From assembly GCA_947453625.1 (NCBI GenBank), contig CANGHK010000017.1, positions 22,912-86,911 of the forward strand: a stretch of 64,000 nt of DNA, given 5' to 3'. Made by a program: the position numbers and the translations under genes. Every line of letters begins with the position of its first letter. The stretch's first letter is position 1. Of the stretch, positions 10,480-21,127 are shown in pieces. The notes under the pieces were generated by a model that did no database searches, was not told the origin of the DNA, and worked only from the letters and a program-made list of their open reading frames with translations. The DNA comes from Burkholderiales bacterium. Lineage in GTDB: Bacteria; Pseudomonadota; Gammaproteobacteria; Burkholderiales; Burkholderiaceae_C.

Positions 10480-10997
10480 GCAACAATCAAGCGTCCTCCG
10501 CAGCAAGCGAGCCCCTTTCGGCCGCCACCTTCGCGCGTTTCGCCAGGGAAGTGGCCAAGTTCCCGGCCGACCAGAATGCCTCGGCCGTGATGGCCTGTCT
10601 GTCCATCGTGCAGCAGGAGCAGGGCTGGGTCTCGTCCGGCGCTGAAAGCGAGATCGCGACTTACTTGGGCATGGCGCCCATGGCAGTGCACGAGGTGACG
10701 ACCTTCTACAACATGTACAACCAGCAGCCGGTCGGGCGTTTCAAGCTCAACGTCTGCACCAACCTGCCTTGCCAACTGCGCCATGGCCAGCAGGCGCTGG
10801 AGCACCTGTGCAGCAAGCTCGGGGTGGCGGTCGGCGGCACGACCGCCGATGGCCTGTTCACGGTCCAGCCCTGCGAGTGCCTGGGCGCCTGTGCAGACGC
10901 GCCGGTGATGCTGGTCAATGACCGGCAGATGGTCAGTTTCATGAGCAATGACCGGCTCGACGAACTCGTCGATGTCTTGAAGGCACAGGCCCAATGA
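10476..10997 (+). CDS. nuoE: NADH-quinone oxidoreductase subunit E
   Basis: The 173-residue thioredoxin-like [2Fe-2S] subunit (24-kDa type) has ligands C94 and C99 (NVCTNLPC) and C135 and C139 (ECLGAC). It works with NuoF in the NADH-oxidising module. The start overlaps the nuoD stop (ATGA) and the end overlaps nuoF the same way, which implies tight translational coupling. Confidence 0.98.
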   Translation: MSNNQASSAASEPLSAATFARFAREVAKFPADQNASAVMACLSIVQQEQGWVSSGAESEIATYLGMAPMAVHEVTTFYNMYNQQPVGRFKLNVCTNLPCQLRHGQQALEHLCSKLGVAVGGTTADGLFTVQPCECLGACADAPVMLVNDRQMVSFMSNDRLDELVDVLKAQAQ

Positions 10998-12355
10998 GCG
11001 CGACGATGTTGGATCTCTCCCGATTCCAGGCCAAGGGCGTGGAAAGCTGTTTCCACGACCGCCACATCACGCCGCAGATCCTGACCGGTCTGGATGGCAG
11101 CAACTGGCGCTTGAAGGACTACGAGTCGCGCGGCGGCTACCAGGCGCTGCGCAAGGTGCTGGCGGCGCATGTGGACGGCGAGGGCGGCATGACGCCCGAC
11201 CAGGTGGTGGCCGAGGTCAAGGGCTCGGGCTTGCGCGGGCGTGGCGGCGCGGGTTTCCCGACCGGGCTGAAGTGGAGCTTCATGCCGCGGGCCTTGCCGG
11301 TGCAGAAGTACCTGGTGTGCAACAGCGATGAGGGCGAGCCGGGCACCTGCAAGGACCGCGACATCCTGGCCTACAACCCGCACATCGTCATCGAGGGCAT
11401 GATCATCGCGGCCTATGCGATGGGCATCTCGGTGGGCTACAACTACATCCACGGCGAGATCTTTTCGGTCTACGACCGCTTCGAGCAAGCGCTCGACGAA
11501 GCCCGCGCGGCGGGCTACCTGGGCGACAAGATCCTGGGCAGCGCGCACAGCTTCCAGTTGCACGCTTTCCACGGTTTTGGCGCCTACATCTGTGGCGAGG
11601 AAACCGCGCTGCTCGAGTCGCTCGAGGGCAAGAAGGGCCAGCCGCGCTTCAAGCCGCCGTTCCCGGCCAGCTTTGGTCTCTACGGCAAGCCGACCACGAT
11701 CAACAACACCGAGACCTTCGCGGCGGTGCCCTGGATCATCCGCAACGGCGGCCCGGCCTATCTCGCCTGCGGCAAGCCCAACAACGGCGGCACCAAGATC
11801 TTCTCGATGGTTGGCGATGTCGAGCGGCCGGGCAACTACGAGATCCCGATGGGCACGCCATTTGCCAAGATTCTCGAACTCGCCGGCGGCGTCAAGGGCG
11901 GCAGGAAGCTGAAGGCGGTGATCCCTGGCGGCTCGTCGGCCCCGGTGCTGCCTGCTTCGGTGATGATGGACTGCACGATGGATTACGACAGCATCGCCAA
12001 GGCCGGCTCGATGCTGGGTTCGGGCGCGGTGATCGTGATGGACGAGACCCGCTGCATGGTCAAGAGCCTGCTGCGCCTGTCCTCCTTCTACAGCCACGAG
12101 TCCTGCGGCCAGTGCACGCCCTGCCGCGAGGGCACGGGCTGGCTCTGGCGACTGGTGAACCGGATCGAGCATGGCCAGGGCAAGGCCGAGGATCTGGCAC
12201 TGCTCGACTCGGTGGCCGAGAACATCATGGGCCGCACCATTTGCGCGCTGGGCGACGCCGCGGCGATGCCTGTGCGCGGCATGCTCAAGCATTTCCGCGA
12301 CGAGTTTGAGTACCACGTCGAGCACAAGACCTGCAGAGTCCCCGCTTATGTTTGA
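10994..12355 (+). CDS. nuoF: NADH-quinone oxidoreductase subunit F
   Basis: This 453-residue NADH- and FMN-binding subunit (51-kDa type) has the glycine-rich NADH site [13 protein letters not shown] near residue 81. It also has the FMN region ([37 protein letters not shown]) and the [4Fe-4S] N3 motif [11 protein letters not shown] near residue 370. It accepts a hydride from NADH. The ATG at 10994 overlaps the nuoE stop; ATG 11006 is an alternative start. Confidence 0.98.
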   Translation: MSATMLDLSRFQAKGVESCFHDRHITPQILTGLDGSNWRLKDYESRGGYQALRKVLAAHVDGEGGMTPDQVVAEVKGSGLRGRGGAGFPTGLKWSFMPRALPVQKYLVCNSDEGEPGTCKDRDILAYNPHIVIEGMIIAAYAMGISVGYNYIHGEIFSVYDRFEQALDEARAAGYLGDKILGSAHSFQLHAFHGFGAYICGEETALLESLEGKKGQPRFKPPFPASFGLYGKPTTINNTETFAAVPWIIRNGGPAYLACGKPNNGGTKIFSMVGDVERPGNYEIPMGTPFAKILELAGGVKGGRKLKAVIPGGSSAPVLPASVMMDCTMDYDSIAKAGSMLGSGAVIVMDETRCMVKSLLRLSSFYSHESCGQCTPCREGTGWLWRLVNRIEHGQGKAEDLALLDSVAENIMGRTICALGDAAAMPVRGMLKHFRDEFEYHVEHKTCRVPAYV

Positions 12356-12440
12356 TCACCCCCGAAGCGCCTTATTCGCACCCCTCAGGGGGGCTGAGCC
12401 AACATGCCGCTTGCTTGCATCCGGCGGCCGGTCGGTTGCG
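12356..12440 (+). repeat. GC-rich dispersed repeat between nuoF and nuoG
   Basis: The 107-base gap starts with CACCCCCGAAGCGCCTTATT and a CCCCTCAGGGG palindrome. This is a diverged member of the same repeat family as the copies at 1199, 8282 and 15861. It is followed by a less repetitive leader ending in GAATTGAC before nuoG. It may be an mRNA hairpin inside the operon. Confidence 0.6.
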
Positions 12441-12462
12441 GTCTTTCCTGGCATGAATTGAC

Positions 12463-14784
12463 ATGATCGAAATCGAACTCGACGGCAAGAAGGTCAGCGT
12501 TGCCGAAGGCAGCATGGTGATGCACGCGGCCGACGCGGCGGGCAGCACCATCCCGCATTTCTGCTACCACAAGAAGCTCAGCATCGCTGCCAACTGCCGA
12601 ATGTGCCTGGTCGACATCGAGAAGGCGCCCAAGCCGATGCCAGCCTGCGCCACGCCGGTGACGCAAGGGATGGTCGTCCGCACCCAAAGCGAGAAGGCGG
12701 TGAAGGCACAGAAGTCGGTGATGGAGTTTCTGCTGATCAATCACCCGCTCGACTGCCCGATCTGCGACCAGGGCGGTGAATGCCAGTTGCAGGATCTGGC
12801 CGTCGGCTATGGCGGTGGCGTGTCGCGCTACGGCGAAGAAAAGCGTGTCGTCCTCCAGAAGAACGTCGGACCGCTGATCTCGATGCAGGAGATGAGCCGC
12901 TGCATCCATTGCACCCGTTGCGTGCGCTTCGGCCAGGAACTTGCCGGCGCGATGGAACTCGGCATGCAGCACCGCGGCGAGCACAGCGAGATCACGACCT
13001 TCGGTGGCCAGACCATAGACAGCGAGTTGTCGGGCAACATGATCGACATCTGTCCGGTCGGCGCGCTCACCAGCAAGCCCTTCCGCTACGCCGCCCGCAC
13101 CTGGGAGTTGTCGCGCCGCAAGAGCGTCAGCCCGCACGACTCGACCGGCGCCAACCTGGTTCTCCAGGTCAAGGCCAACCAGGTCTTGCGCGTCGTGCCG
13201 CTGGAAAACGAAGCCGTCAACGAATGCTGGATCGCCGACCGCGACCGCTTCAGCTACGAAGCGCTGAACAGCGACCTGCGGCTGCACCAGCCGATGATCA
13301 AGCAGGGCGGGCAGTGGCAGTCTGTGGACTGGACGACGGCGCTGGGCTATGTGGCTGACGGACTGAAGCGCATCAAGGCCGACCACGGTGTGTCCGGCAT
13401 AGGCGCGCTGGCCTCGGCGCACCGCACGGTCGAGGAACTCCACCTGCTGGCCAAGCTGGTGCGTGGCCTGGGCAGCGAGAGCATCGACTTCCGCACCCGC
13501 CATGCCGACTTCGGCAACACCGCACCGGCAGGCAAGGCACAGTGGCTGGGCACGACGGTCGCCGCGCTGTCCAGCCTGGACCGGGTGTTTGTCGTCGGCA
13601 GCTTCCTGCGCAAGGACCATCCGCTGTTTGCCCAGCGCATACGCCAGGCGGTGCGCAAGGGCGGGGCGGTGATGAGCTTGAACGCCGTCCACGATGACTG
13701 GGCGATGCCAGTGGCCGCCCGCATCACCGCGGCGCCGCTGGCCTGGGCCCAGGCCCTGGCCGACGTGGCGGGTTATGTTGCCCAAGCCAAGGGCATCGCA
13801 GCCCCGGCCGCGGGCGGCGTCAATGCCGATGCCGAGGCGGTGGCCCAGGCCTTGCTGTCGGGCGAGCGCAAGGCCTTGCTGCTGGGCAATGCCGCCGCGC
13901 AACACCCGCAGGCCGCGCAGTTGCTGGCGCTGGCGCAGTGGATCGCTGCCCAGACCGGTGCCAGCGTGGGCTACCTGACGGCCGACGCCAACAGCGTCGG
14001 CGCCCAACTGGTCCAGGCCATGCCGGGGGCGGGTGGCCTGAACGCCGGACAGATGCTGAGCCAGCCGATGAAGGCCCTGTTGTTGTTCGACGTCGAGCCC
14101 GTGCTGGACTCGGCGGATGCGGCTGCCGCGCGTGCGGCGATGGCCGGCGCCGGCCTGGTGGTGGCCTTCACCTCGTTCAAGGACGCGGGGGTCGACAACG
14201 CCGATGTGCTGCTGCCGATCGCGCCCTTCACCGAAACCGCCGGCAGCTTCGTCAACGCCGAGGGTCGCCTGCAGTCCTTCCAGGGCGTTGTCAAACCGGC
14301 TGGCGACAGCCGTCCAGCCTGGAAGGTGTTGCGCGTACTGGGCAATCTGCTCGCTCTGCCGGGTTTCGACCAGGAGACGTCCGACGACGTCTTGGCCGAG
14401 GCCCTGGGCGACCCGGCCCAACTGGCCACCCGACTGGACAACAGCGCATCGGCCGTCGTCGCGCCGCAGGCAGCGCCCCAGGGTCTGCAGCGGGTTTCCG
14501 ACGTGCCTATCTACGCCACCGATGCGCTGGTGCGCCGTGCCGCGTCCTTGCAGCGCACGGCCGACGCCAGGCGTCCGATGGCCGGCCTGCCGAGCGCGCT
14601 GTGGCAGCAGTTCGGCCTGCAGACTGGTGACAGCGTGCGGGTGTCGCAGGGCGGCGCCAGCGCATGTCTGCCGGCGCGCGAGGAGGCGACGCTCGCCGCC
14701 AACGCCGTGCGGGTGCCTGCGGGCCATGCCGACACCGCGGCGCTGGGTGCGATGTTCGGCGCCGTGACGGTCGAGAAAGCCTGA
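12463..14784 (+). CDS. nuoG: NADH-quinone oxidoreductase subunit G
   Basis: This 773-residue iron-sulfur subunit (75-kDa type) has an N-terminal ferredoxin-like [2Fe-2S] site ([26 protein letters not shown]). It is followed by [18 protein letters not shown] and the [4Fe-4S] motifs [12 protein letters not shown] and [13 protein letters not shown]. The rest is a molybdopterin-oxidoreductase-like domain, inactive as an enzyme in complex I. It carries electrons from NuoF toward NuoI. It follows the repeat-filled gap and abuts nuoH. Confidence 0.97.
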   Translation: MIEIELDGKKVSVAEGSMVMHAADAAGSTIPHFCYHKKLSIAANCRMCLVDIEKAPKPMPACATPVTQGMVVRTQSEKAVKAQKSVMEFLLINHPLDCPICDQGGECQLQDLAVGYGGGVSRYGEEKRVVLQKNVGPLISMQEMSRCIHCTRCVRFGQELAGAMELGMQHRGEHSEITTFGGQTIDSELSGNMIDICPVGALTSKPFRYAARTWELSRRKSVSPHDSTGANLVLQVKANQVLRVVPLENEAVNECWIADRDRFSYEALNSDLRLHQPMIKQGGQWQSVDWTTALGYVADGLKRIKADHGVSGIGALASAHRTVEELHLLAKLVRGLGSESIDFRTRHADFGNTAPAGKAQWLGTTVAALSSLDRVFVVGSFLRKDHPLFAQRIRQAVRKGGAVMSLNAVHDDWAMPVAARITAAPLAWAQALADVAGYVAQAKGIAAPAAGGVNADAEAVAQALLSGERKALLLGNAAAQHPQAAQLLALAQWIAAQTGASVGYLTADANSVGAQLVQAMPGAGGLNAGQMLSQPMKALLLFDVEPVLDSADAAAARAAMAGAGLVVAFTSFKDAGVDNADVLLPIAPFTETAGSFVNAEGRLQSFQGVVKPAGDSRPAWKVLRVLGNLLALPGFDQETSDDVLAEALGDPAQLATRLDNSASAVVAPQAAPQGLQRVSDVPIYATDALVRRAASLQRTADARRPMAGLPSALWQQFGLQTGDSVRVSQGGASACLPAREEATLAANAVRVPAGHADTAALGAMFGAVTVEKA

Positions 14785-14786
14785 CC

Positions 14787-15860
14787 ATGATCAACGATTT
14801 CAACCAATTCGGCAGCACGCTCCTCGGTGGCCCGGTCTGGCCCCTGGTCTGGCTGGTGATCTGGAGCCTGATCAAGATCATCGCGGTGGTCGCGCCGCTG
14901 ATGGTCTGCGTCGCCTACCTGACGCTGTGGGAGCGCAAGGCGATCGGCTGGACCCAGATCCGTCCGGGCCCGAACCGGGTCGGCCCCTACGGTCTGCTCA
15001 CGCCCATCGCCGACGCTGTCAAGCTGATCTTCAAGGAGATCATCCGCCCGACCGCCGCGCACAAAGGCCTGTTCTTCCTCGGTCCGATCATGACCATCAT
15101 GCCGGCACTCGCCGCCTGGGCGGTGGTGCCCTTCGGCCCCGAGGTGGCGCTGGCCAACATCAACGCCGGCCTGCTGTTCTTGATGGCCATCACCTCGCTC
15201 GAGGTCTACGGCGTGATCATCGCCGGCTGGGCGTCCAACTCCAAGTACGCCTTCCTCGGCGCTCTGCGGGCCTCGGCGCAGATGGTCAGCTACGAGATCG
15301 CGATGGGCTTCTGCCTGGTGGTGGTGCTGATGGTGGCCGGCTCCATGAACATGAGCGACATCGTGATGAGCCAGGGCCGCGGCATGATGGCCAGCGCCGG
15401 TGTCGGCCTGCTGTCGTGGAACTGGCTGCCGCTGTTCCCGGTGTTCGTGGTCTATTTCATCGCCGGACTGGCCGAGACCAACCGCCACCCCTTCGATGTG
15501 GTCGAGGGCGAGTCCGAGATCGTCGCCGGCCACATGATCGAGTACTCGGGCATGTCGTTCGCGATGTTCTTCCTGGCCGAATACGCCAACATGATCCTGG
15601 TCTCGACGCTGTGCGTCGTGCTGTTCCTGGGCGGTTGGCTCAGCCCCTTCGCCGTCCTCGAGTTCATCCCGGGCTGGATCTGGCTCGGCATCAAGGTCTT
15701 CGTGGTCGTCACGATGTTCCTGTGGGTTCGCGCCACCTTCCCCCGCTACCGCTACGACCAGATCATGCGCCTGGGCTGGAAGATCTTCATCCCGATCACG
15801 CTGATCTGGCTGGTGGTGGTCGGGCTGTGGATCCAGACCCCTTTCAACATCTGGAAATAG
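14787..15860 (+). CDS. nuoH: NADH-quinone oxidoreductase subunit H
   Basis: This 357-residue membrane subunit with about eight helices connects the quinone site to the proton channels. Family motifs are [62 protein letters not shown], the acidic loop [25 protein letters not shown], and [18 protein letters not shown]. The ATG lies two bases after the nuoG stop. Confidence 0.98.
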   Translation: MINDFNQFGSTLLGGPVWPLVWLVIWSLIKIIAVVAPLMVCVAYLTLWERKAIGWTQIRPGPNRVGPYGLLTPIADAVKLIFKEIIRPTAAHKGLFFLGPIMTIMPALAAWAVVPFGPEVALANINAGLLFLMAITSLEVYGVIIAGWASNSKYAFLGALRASAQMVSYEIAMGFCLVVVLMVAGSMNMSDIVMSQGRGMMASAGVGLLSWNWLPLFPVFVVYFIAGLAETNRHPFDVVEGESEIVAGHMIEYSGMSFAMFFLAEYANMILVSTLCVVLFLGGWLSPFAVLEFIPGWIWLGIKVFVVVTMFLWVRATFPRYRYDQIMRLGWKIFIPITLIWLVVVGLWIQTPFNIWK

Positions 15861-15943
15861 CATGAAGCCTCCAAGCTCACTTTGTTCGCTGCCCCCCATG
15901 GAGGCGTTTGCCTTCCTGCGGACGGCCCGGCAGGAGGCCTGAC
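15861..15943 (+). repeat. GC-rich dispersed repeat between nuoH and nuoI
   Basis: The 83-base gap (the same length as the nuoB-nuoC gap) reads AAGCCTCCAAGCTCACTTTG, then GCCCCCCATGGAGGC, then TGCGGACGGCCCGGCAGGAGGCCTGAC. It aligns module by module with the copy at 8282-8364 and again provides the ribosome-binding site (AGGAGG) for the following ATG. Confidence 0.7.
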
Positions 15944-16444
15944 ATGGCAGCTCAAACCGCGTCACTGAAAGACTTCCTCTCCAGTTTCATGCTGCTGGAG
16001 TTGCTCAAGGGCATGAGGCTCACCGGGCGCTACTTTTTCCAGAAGAAGATCACGGTGCAGTTTCCGGAGGAGAAGACACCGCTGAGCCCGCGTTTCCGCG
16101 GACTGCACGCGCTGCGCCGCTACGAGAACGGTGAGGAGCGCTGCATCGCCTGCAAGCTGTGCGAGGCGGTCTGCCCGGCGATGGCCATCACTATCGAGAG
16201 CGATGTGCGTGATGACGGCAGTCGCCGCACGACGCGCTACGACATCGACTTGACCAAGTGCATCTTCTGCGGCTTCTGCGAGGAGAGCTGCCCGGTCGAC
16301 TCCATCGTCGAGACCCACATCTTCGAGTACCACGGCGAAAAGCGGGGTGACCTGTACTTCACCAAGGACATGTTGCTGGCCGTCGGTGACCGTTACGAAA
16401 CCGAGATCGCCGCCAACAAGGAGGCCGACGCGAAGTACCGCTAG
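15944..16444 (+). CDS. nuoI: NADH-quinone oxidoreductase subunit I
   Basis: This 166-residue subunit carries two [4Fe-4S] clusters (N6a and N6b). The ferredoxin motifs are C67-C70-C73-C77 ([12 protein letters not shown]) and C106-C109-C112-C116 ([12 protein letters not shown]). An amphipathic N-terminal helix anchors it on the membrane arm. The start has an excellent AGGAGG signal that lies inside the upstream repeat. Confidence 0.98.
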   Translation: MAAQTASLKDFLSSFMLLELLKGMRLTGRYFFQKKITVQFPEEKTPLSPRFRGLHALRRYENGEERCIACKLCEAVCPAMAITIESDVRDDGSRRTTRYDIDLTKCIFCGFCEESCPVDSIVETHIFEYHGEKRGDLYFTKDMLLAVGDRYETEIAANKEADAKYR

Positions 16445-16492
16445 GCCCTGAGCATCAGGCTCCCGCACCAGCGACTCTTCGCGAAAAAAACC

Positions 16493-17137
16493 ATGACCAC
16501 AACAGGCGCTCTCTTCTACTTCTTCGCAGCCGTGCTGCTGTTTGCTGCGTTCCGTGTCATCACGGCGCGCAGCACGGTGCACGCCGTGCTCTATCTGGTG
16601 CTGGCCTTTGCCAACGCGGCGGTGATCTGGATGCTGCTCAGCGCCGAGTTCCTGGCCATCACGCTGGTGCTGGTCTATGTCGGCGCGGTGATGGTGTTGT
16701 TCCTGTTCGTCGTGATGATGCTCGACCTCAACGCCGACGACGACCGTGAGGGTTTCTGGAAGCATTTGCCGCTGGCCGGTCTGATCGGCGCGGTGATTGC
16801 GCTAGAGATGGCATTGGTACTGATGGGCGGCTTCCGGTTGACCGACGCCCCGGTGCTCGACCCGGCGCTGGCCAAACTGGGCAATACCCGGCTGCTGGGC
16901 ATAGAGATCTACACCAAGTACCTGTACCCGCTGCAGATTGCCGCGGTGCTGCTGCTGGTGGCGATCGTCGCTGCAATCGCGCTGACGCTGCGCAAGCGCA
17001 AGGACAGCCGGTCGCAGGACCCCTCGCAACAGGTGCTGGCCAAGAAGGCCGACCGACTGCGCATCGTCAAGATGGCCCCGGTGCGGGACCTGGCATCAAG
17101 GGCCGCGCTGCCCGCTGGCGCAGGAGACCAGAAATGA
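16493..17137 (+). CDS. nuoJ: NADH-quinone oxidoreductase subunit J
   Basis: The 214-residue membrane subunit has five predicted helices and the family stretch [43 protein letters not shown], which includes the pi-bulge helix near the central axis. The C-terminal 40 residues are a basic, disordered tail typical of beta-proteobacterial NuoJ. The stop overlaps nuoK by four bases (ATGA). Confidence 0.97.
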   Translation: MTTTGALFYFFAAVLLFAAFRVITARSTVHAVLYLVLAFANAAVIWMLLSAEFLAITLVLVYVGAVMVLFLFVVMMLDLNADDDREGFWKHLPLAGLIGAVIALEMALVLMGGFRLTDAPVLDPALAKLGNTRLLGIEIYTKYLYPLQIAAVLLLVAIVAAIALTLRKRKDSRSQDPSQQVLAKKADRLRIVKMAPVRDLASRAALPAGAGDQK

Positions 17138-17451
17138 ACTTGGGTCCGATCACTCTCGGTCATTACCTGTCACTCGGCGGCATGCTGTTTGCGCTGTCGG
17201 TGATAGGCATCTACCTGAACCGCCGCAACCTGATCGTGCTGCTGATGGCGATCGAGTTGATGCTGCTGGCGGTCAACATGAATTTCGTCGCCTTCTCGCA
17301 TTACCTGGGCGACATGGCCGGTCAGGTCTTCGTGTTCTTCATCCTCACCGTGGCGGCGGCCGAGTCGGCCATAGGCCTGGCGATCCTGGTGGTGCTGTTC
17401 CGCAACCGCGCCACGATCAATGTCGAGGAACTCGACACGCTCAAGGGCTGA
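17134..17451 (+). CDS. nuoK: NADH-quinone oxidoreductase subunit K
   Basis: The 105-residue MrpC-like membrane subunit has three helices and the conserved glutamates in the helices [17 protein letters not shown] and [17 protein letters not shown]. It forms part of the E-channel for proton transfer. Translational coupling to nuoJ through ATGA is seen. Confidence 0.98.
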   Translation: MNLGPITLGHYLSLGGMLFALSVIGIYLNRRNLIVLLMAIELMLLAVNMNFVAFSHYLGDMAGQVFVFFILTVAAAESAIGLAILVVLFRNRATINVEELDTLKG

Positions 17452-17474
17452 AAGCCGGGATCCCGTCAAAAAAC

Positions 17475-19589
17475 ATGGCTGCACAACTTTCCCAGAACAT
17501 GCTGCTCGCGGTGCCCCTGGCGCCGCTGGCCGGCGCGGTGCTTGCGGGCTTCTTTGGCCGTGCGATTGGTCGCGCCGGTGCCCACAGCGTCACCATCCTC
17601 GGCGTGCTGATCTCCTTCATCCTGTCGGTGCTCGTCTTGAATGACGTGCTGGACGGCGCCCGATTCAATGCCACCGTTTACGAATGGATGACGATCGGTG
17701 ACTCCGCTTCGCTTCGGGGCAGCCTGAAGATGGAGGTCGGCTTCCTGGTCGACGGGCTGACCGCGATGATGATGGTGGTCGTCACCTTCGTCTCGCTGAT
17801 GGTCCATGTCTACACCGTCGGCTACATGGCCGAGGACCCGGGCTACCAGCGCTTCTTCGCCTACATCTCGCTGTTCACCTTCAGCATGTTGATGCTGGTG
17901 ATGAGCAACAACTTCCTGCAGCTGTTTTTCGGCTGGGAGGCGGTGGGTCTGGTGAGCTATCTGCTGATCGGCTTCTGGTACACCAAGCCGACGGCGATCT
18001 TCGCCAACATGAAGGCATTCCTGGTGAACCGGGTGGGCGACTTCGGCTTCATCCTGGGCATAGGCCTGATCGTGGCCTATGGCGGCTCGCTGTCGTATGC
18101 CGAGGTCTTCGGCAAGGCCAACGAACTGGCCAAGATCCCGTTCCCGATGCCGCTGTGGGGCGGCGAGTGGATGTTGATCACCGTCACCTGCATCTGCCTG
18201 TTCATAGGCGCGATGGGCAAGAGCGCGCAGTTTCCGCTGCATGTCTGGCTGCCTGACTCGATGGAGGGTCCGACGCCGATCTCGGCGCTGATCCATGCCG
18301 CGACCATGGTCACGGCCGGCATCTTCATGGTCGCCCGCATGTCGCCGCTGTTCGAACTGTCGGACACCGCGCTGAACTTCATCCTGATCATCGGCGCGAT
18401 CACCGCGCTGTTCATGGGCTTTCTGGGCATCATCCAGACCGACATCAAACGCGTGGTGGCCTATTCCACGCTGTCGCAGCTGGGCTACATGACGGTCGCG
18501 CTCGGCGCATCGGCCTACTCGGTGGCGGTGTTCCACCTGATGACCCATGCCTTCTTCAAGGCGCTGCTGTTCCTGGGCGCGGGCTCGGTGATCATCGGCA
18601 TGCACCATGACCAGGACATCCGCAACATGGGCGGCCTGCGCAAGTACATGCCCATCACCTGGATCACCTCGCTGCTGGGCTCGCTGGCGCTGATAGGTAC
18701 GCCGTTCTTCTCCGGCTTCTATTCCAAGGACTCGATCATCGAGGCGGTGCATGCCAGCCATCTGCCGGCAGCGCCCTGGGCCTATGCGGCGGTGGTGATC
18801 GGCGTTTTCGTCACCGCGTTCTATTCGTTCCGGATGTATTTCCTGGTCTTCCATGGCAAGGAGAACTTCCGTCACAAGCCGTTTCCTTCCGAGGACGCGG
18901 GTGGGCATGACCAACACGACGACCACCATGGCGACGACCACGGCGATCATGGTCACAACGGCAGCCATGTCCATGTGCCGCACGAGTCGCCCTGGGTGGT
19001 CTGGCTGCCGCTGGTGCTGCTGGCCATCCCCTCGGTGGTGATCGGTTACCTGACGATAGGCCCGATGCTGTTCGGCGACTTCTTCAAGGGCGCGATCGTC
19101 GTCAACGCCGCGCAGCACGAGGCCATGAAGGATCTGGCCGAGCACTTCCACAGCGCGCAGGCGATGGCGGCCCACGCACTGCAGACCGTTCCTTTCCTGC
19201 TGGCGGCGGCGGGTGTGGCCACGGCCTACCTGTTCTACATGGTGGTGCCGGCTCTGCCTGTGGCCATAGGACGAGCCCTGTCGCCGCTCATCCGCGTCCT
19301 CGAGAACAAGTACTACCTCGACTGGTTCAATGAGAACGTGCTGGCCGCGGGTGCGCGCCTGCTGGGCCGCGGCTTGTGGAAGGGCGGCGACATGGGCCTG
19401 ATCGACGGCGTCTTGATCAATGGCTCGGCCCGCGCGGTGGGTCTGCTGGCCAACCTGGCACGACTGGTGCAGACCGGCCATGTCTACTGGTATGCATTGG
19501 TGATGCTGTTGGGCGTGTTCGGCATGCTCACCTGGCAACTGTGGCCCGCCGTGTTGCTCCCTTTCCTTTCCGGCCTGGCTGGCCGTTGA
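17475..19589 (+). CDS. nuoL: NADH-quinone oxidoreductase subunit L
   Basis: This 704-residue antiporter-like proton-pumping subunit has about 16 membrane helices and the long lateral helix. Conserved stretches include FFGWEAVGLVSYLLIGFW, GKSAQFPLHVWLPDSMEGPTPISALIHAATMVTAG and MTHAFFKALLFLGAGSVI. Between helices near residues 470-505 lies an unusually His/Asp-rich loop (15 His residues in about 40). The start ATG at 17475 follows a weak AAAAAAC leader without a clear ribosome-binding site. Confidence 0.98.
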   Translation: MAAQLSQNMLLAVPLAPLAGAVLAGFFGRAIGRAGAHSVTILGVLISFILSVLVLNDVLDGARFNATVYEWMTIGDSASLRGSLKMEVGFLVDGLTAMMMVVVTFVSLMVHVYTVGYMAEDPGYQRFFAYISLFTFSMLMLVMSNNFLQLFFGWEAVGLVSYLLIGFWYTKPTAIFANMKAFLVNRVGDFGFILGIGLIVAYGGSLSYAEVFGKANELAKIPFPMPLWGGEWMLITVTCICLFIGAMGKSAQFPLHVWLPDSMEGPTPISALIHAATMVTAGIFMVARMSPLFELSDTALNFILIIGAITALFMGFLGIIQTDIKRVVAYSTLSQLGYMTVALGASAYSVAVFHLMTHAFFKALLFLGAGSVIIGMHHDQDIRNMGGLRKYMPITWITSLLGSLALIGTPFFSGFYSKDSIIEAVHASHLPAAPWAYAAVVIGVFVTAFYSFRMYFLVFHGKENFRHKPFPSEDAGGHDQHDDHHGDDHGDHGHNGSHVHVPHESPWVVWLPLVLLAIPSVVIGYLTIGPMLFGDFFKGAIVVNAAQHEAMKDLAEHFHSAQAMAAHALQTVPFLLAAAGVATAYLFYMVVPALPVAIGRALSPLIRVLENKYYLDWFNENVLAAGARLLGRGLWKGGDMGLIDGVLINGSARAVGLLANLARLVQTGHVYWYALVMLLGVFGMLTWQLWPAVLLPFLSGLAGR

Positions 19590-19611
19590 TGCGGCAGGGC
19601 GGAGAATAAAA

Positions 19612-21108
19612 ATGGGCTTAGGACAAATGGGTTTCGGACTGCTGAGTGTTTCGATCTGGCTGCCGATCGCGGTCGGCATCCTGCTGCTGGCCTTGGGCCG
19701 CGATGACAACCCGGGCGCGGCCCGCTGGCTGGCCCTGGTGGGTTCGGTGGCCAGCTTCGGCGTCACCGTGCCGCTGATCACCGGTTTCGACAAGGGCACG
19801 GCCGCGCTGCAATTCCAGGAGAACCTGCCCTGGATCGCGCGCTTCAACGTCAACTACCACCTGGGCGTCGACGGCATCTCGGTCTGGTTCGTGCTGCTGA
19901 CGGCCTTCATCACCATCATCGTCGTTGTGGCCGCCTGGCAGGTGATCACCGAGCGCGTGGCCCAGTACATGGGCGCCTTCCTGATCCTGTCGGGGCTGAT
20001 GGTGGGCGTGTTCTGCGCTGCCGACGGCCTGCTGTTCTATGTCTTCTTCGAGGCCACGCTGATCCCGATGTACATCATCATCGGCGTCTGGGGTGGGCCG
20101 CGACGGGTCTACGCAGCGTTCAAGTTCTTCCTCTACACGCTGGCCGGCTCGCTGTTGATGCTGGTCGCGCTGATCTTTCTCTACTACAAGTCGGGTGGCA
20201 GCTTCGACATCGCGGCCTGGCACAAGCTGCCGCTGACGCTGCACCAGCAGGCGCTGCTGTTCTTCGCCTTCCTCGCGGCCTTCTCGGTCAAGGTGCCGAT
20301 GTGGCCGGTGCACACCTGGCTGCCCGACGCCCACGTCGAGGCGCCCACCGGCGGCTCGGTGGTGCTGGCGGCGATCATGCTCAAGCTCGGCGCCTACGGC
20401 TTCCTGCGTTTCTCTATGCCTATCGCGCCCGACGCCTCGCATGAATACGCCTGGGTCATCATCGCGATGAGCCTGATCGCGGTGGTCTATATCGGCCTGG
20501 TCGCGCTGGTGCAGCAGGACATGAAGAAGCTGGTGGCCTACTCGTCGATTGCCCACATGGGTTTCGTCACGCTGGGCTTCTTCGTCTTCAACGAACTCGG
20601 CGTCTCGGGCGGCCTGGTGCAGATGATCTCGCATGGTTTCGTTTCGGCCGCGATGTTCCTGGCGATCGGCGTGCTCTACGACCGTGTCCATTCGCGTGAC
20701 ATCGCCAGTTACGGCGGCGTCGTCAACACCATGCCGAAGTTCGCTGCCTTCGCGTTGTTCTTCACGATGGCCAACTGCGGCCTGCCGGGCACGGGTGGCT
20801 TCGTCGGCGAGTGGATGGTGATCCTGGCCACGGTGTCGGTCAATTTCTGGCTTGGCGCGATTGCCGCCACCGCGCTGATCTCGGGCGCCGCCTACTCGCT
20901 GTGGATGTACAAGCGGGTCTACTTCGGCAAGGTGGCCAACGAGCATGTGCGCAAGCTCATCGACCTCGATGGCCGCGAGTTCGCCATCATGGCGGTGCTG
21001 GCCGCAGCCACGCTGTTCATGGGCGTCTACCCCAAGCCCTTCACCGATGTGATGCATGTCTCGGTGACCGAACTGCTCAAGCATGTCGCGGTTTCCAAGC
21101 TGCACTGA
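19612..21108 (+). CDS. nuoM: NADH-quinone oxidoreductase subunit M
   Basis: This 498-residue antiporter-like proton-pumping subunit has about 14 helices. Its motifs are FFEATLIPMYIIIGVWGG, KVPMWPVHTWLPDAHVEAPTGGSVVLAAIMLKLGAYGFLRF and SSIAHMGFVTLG. The ATG at 19612 is preceded by GGAG with seven-base spacing; ATG 19627 would shorten the N terminus by five residues. Confidence 0.98.
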   Translation: MGLGQMGFGLLSVSIWLPIAVGILLLALGRDDNPGAARWLALVGSVASFGVTVPLITGFDKGTAALQFQENLPWIARFNVNYHLGVDGISVWFVLLTAFITIIVVVAAWQVITERVAQYMGAFLILSGLMVGVFCAADGLLFYVFFEATLIPMYIIIGVWGGPRRVYAAFKFFLYTLAGSLLMLVALIFLYYKSGGSFDIAAWHKLPLTLHQQALLFFAFLAAFSVKVPMWPVHTWLPDAHVEAPTGGSVVLAAIMLKLGAYGFLRFSMPIAPDASHEYAWVIIAMSLIAVVYIGLVALVQQDMKKLVAYSSIAHMGFVTLGFFVFNELGVSGGLVQMISHGFVSAAMFLAIGVLYDRVHSRDIASYGGVVNTMPKFAAFALFFTMANCGLPGTGGFVGEWMVILATVSVNFWLGAIAATALISGAAYSLWMYKRVYFGKVANEHVRKLIDLDGREFAIMAVLAAATLFMGVYPKPFTDVMHVSVTELLKHVAVSKLH

Positions 21109-21127
21109 GCGCAGGCAAAACAAGATC

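Noticed and set aside
17466..19853. 795-codon open frame antisense to nuoL and nuoM
   Set aside because: Covers two certain genes, has no start signal and reads as low-complexity Arg/Gln/His.
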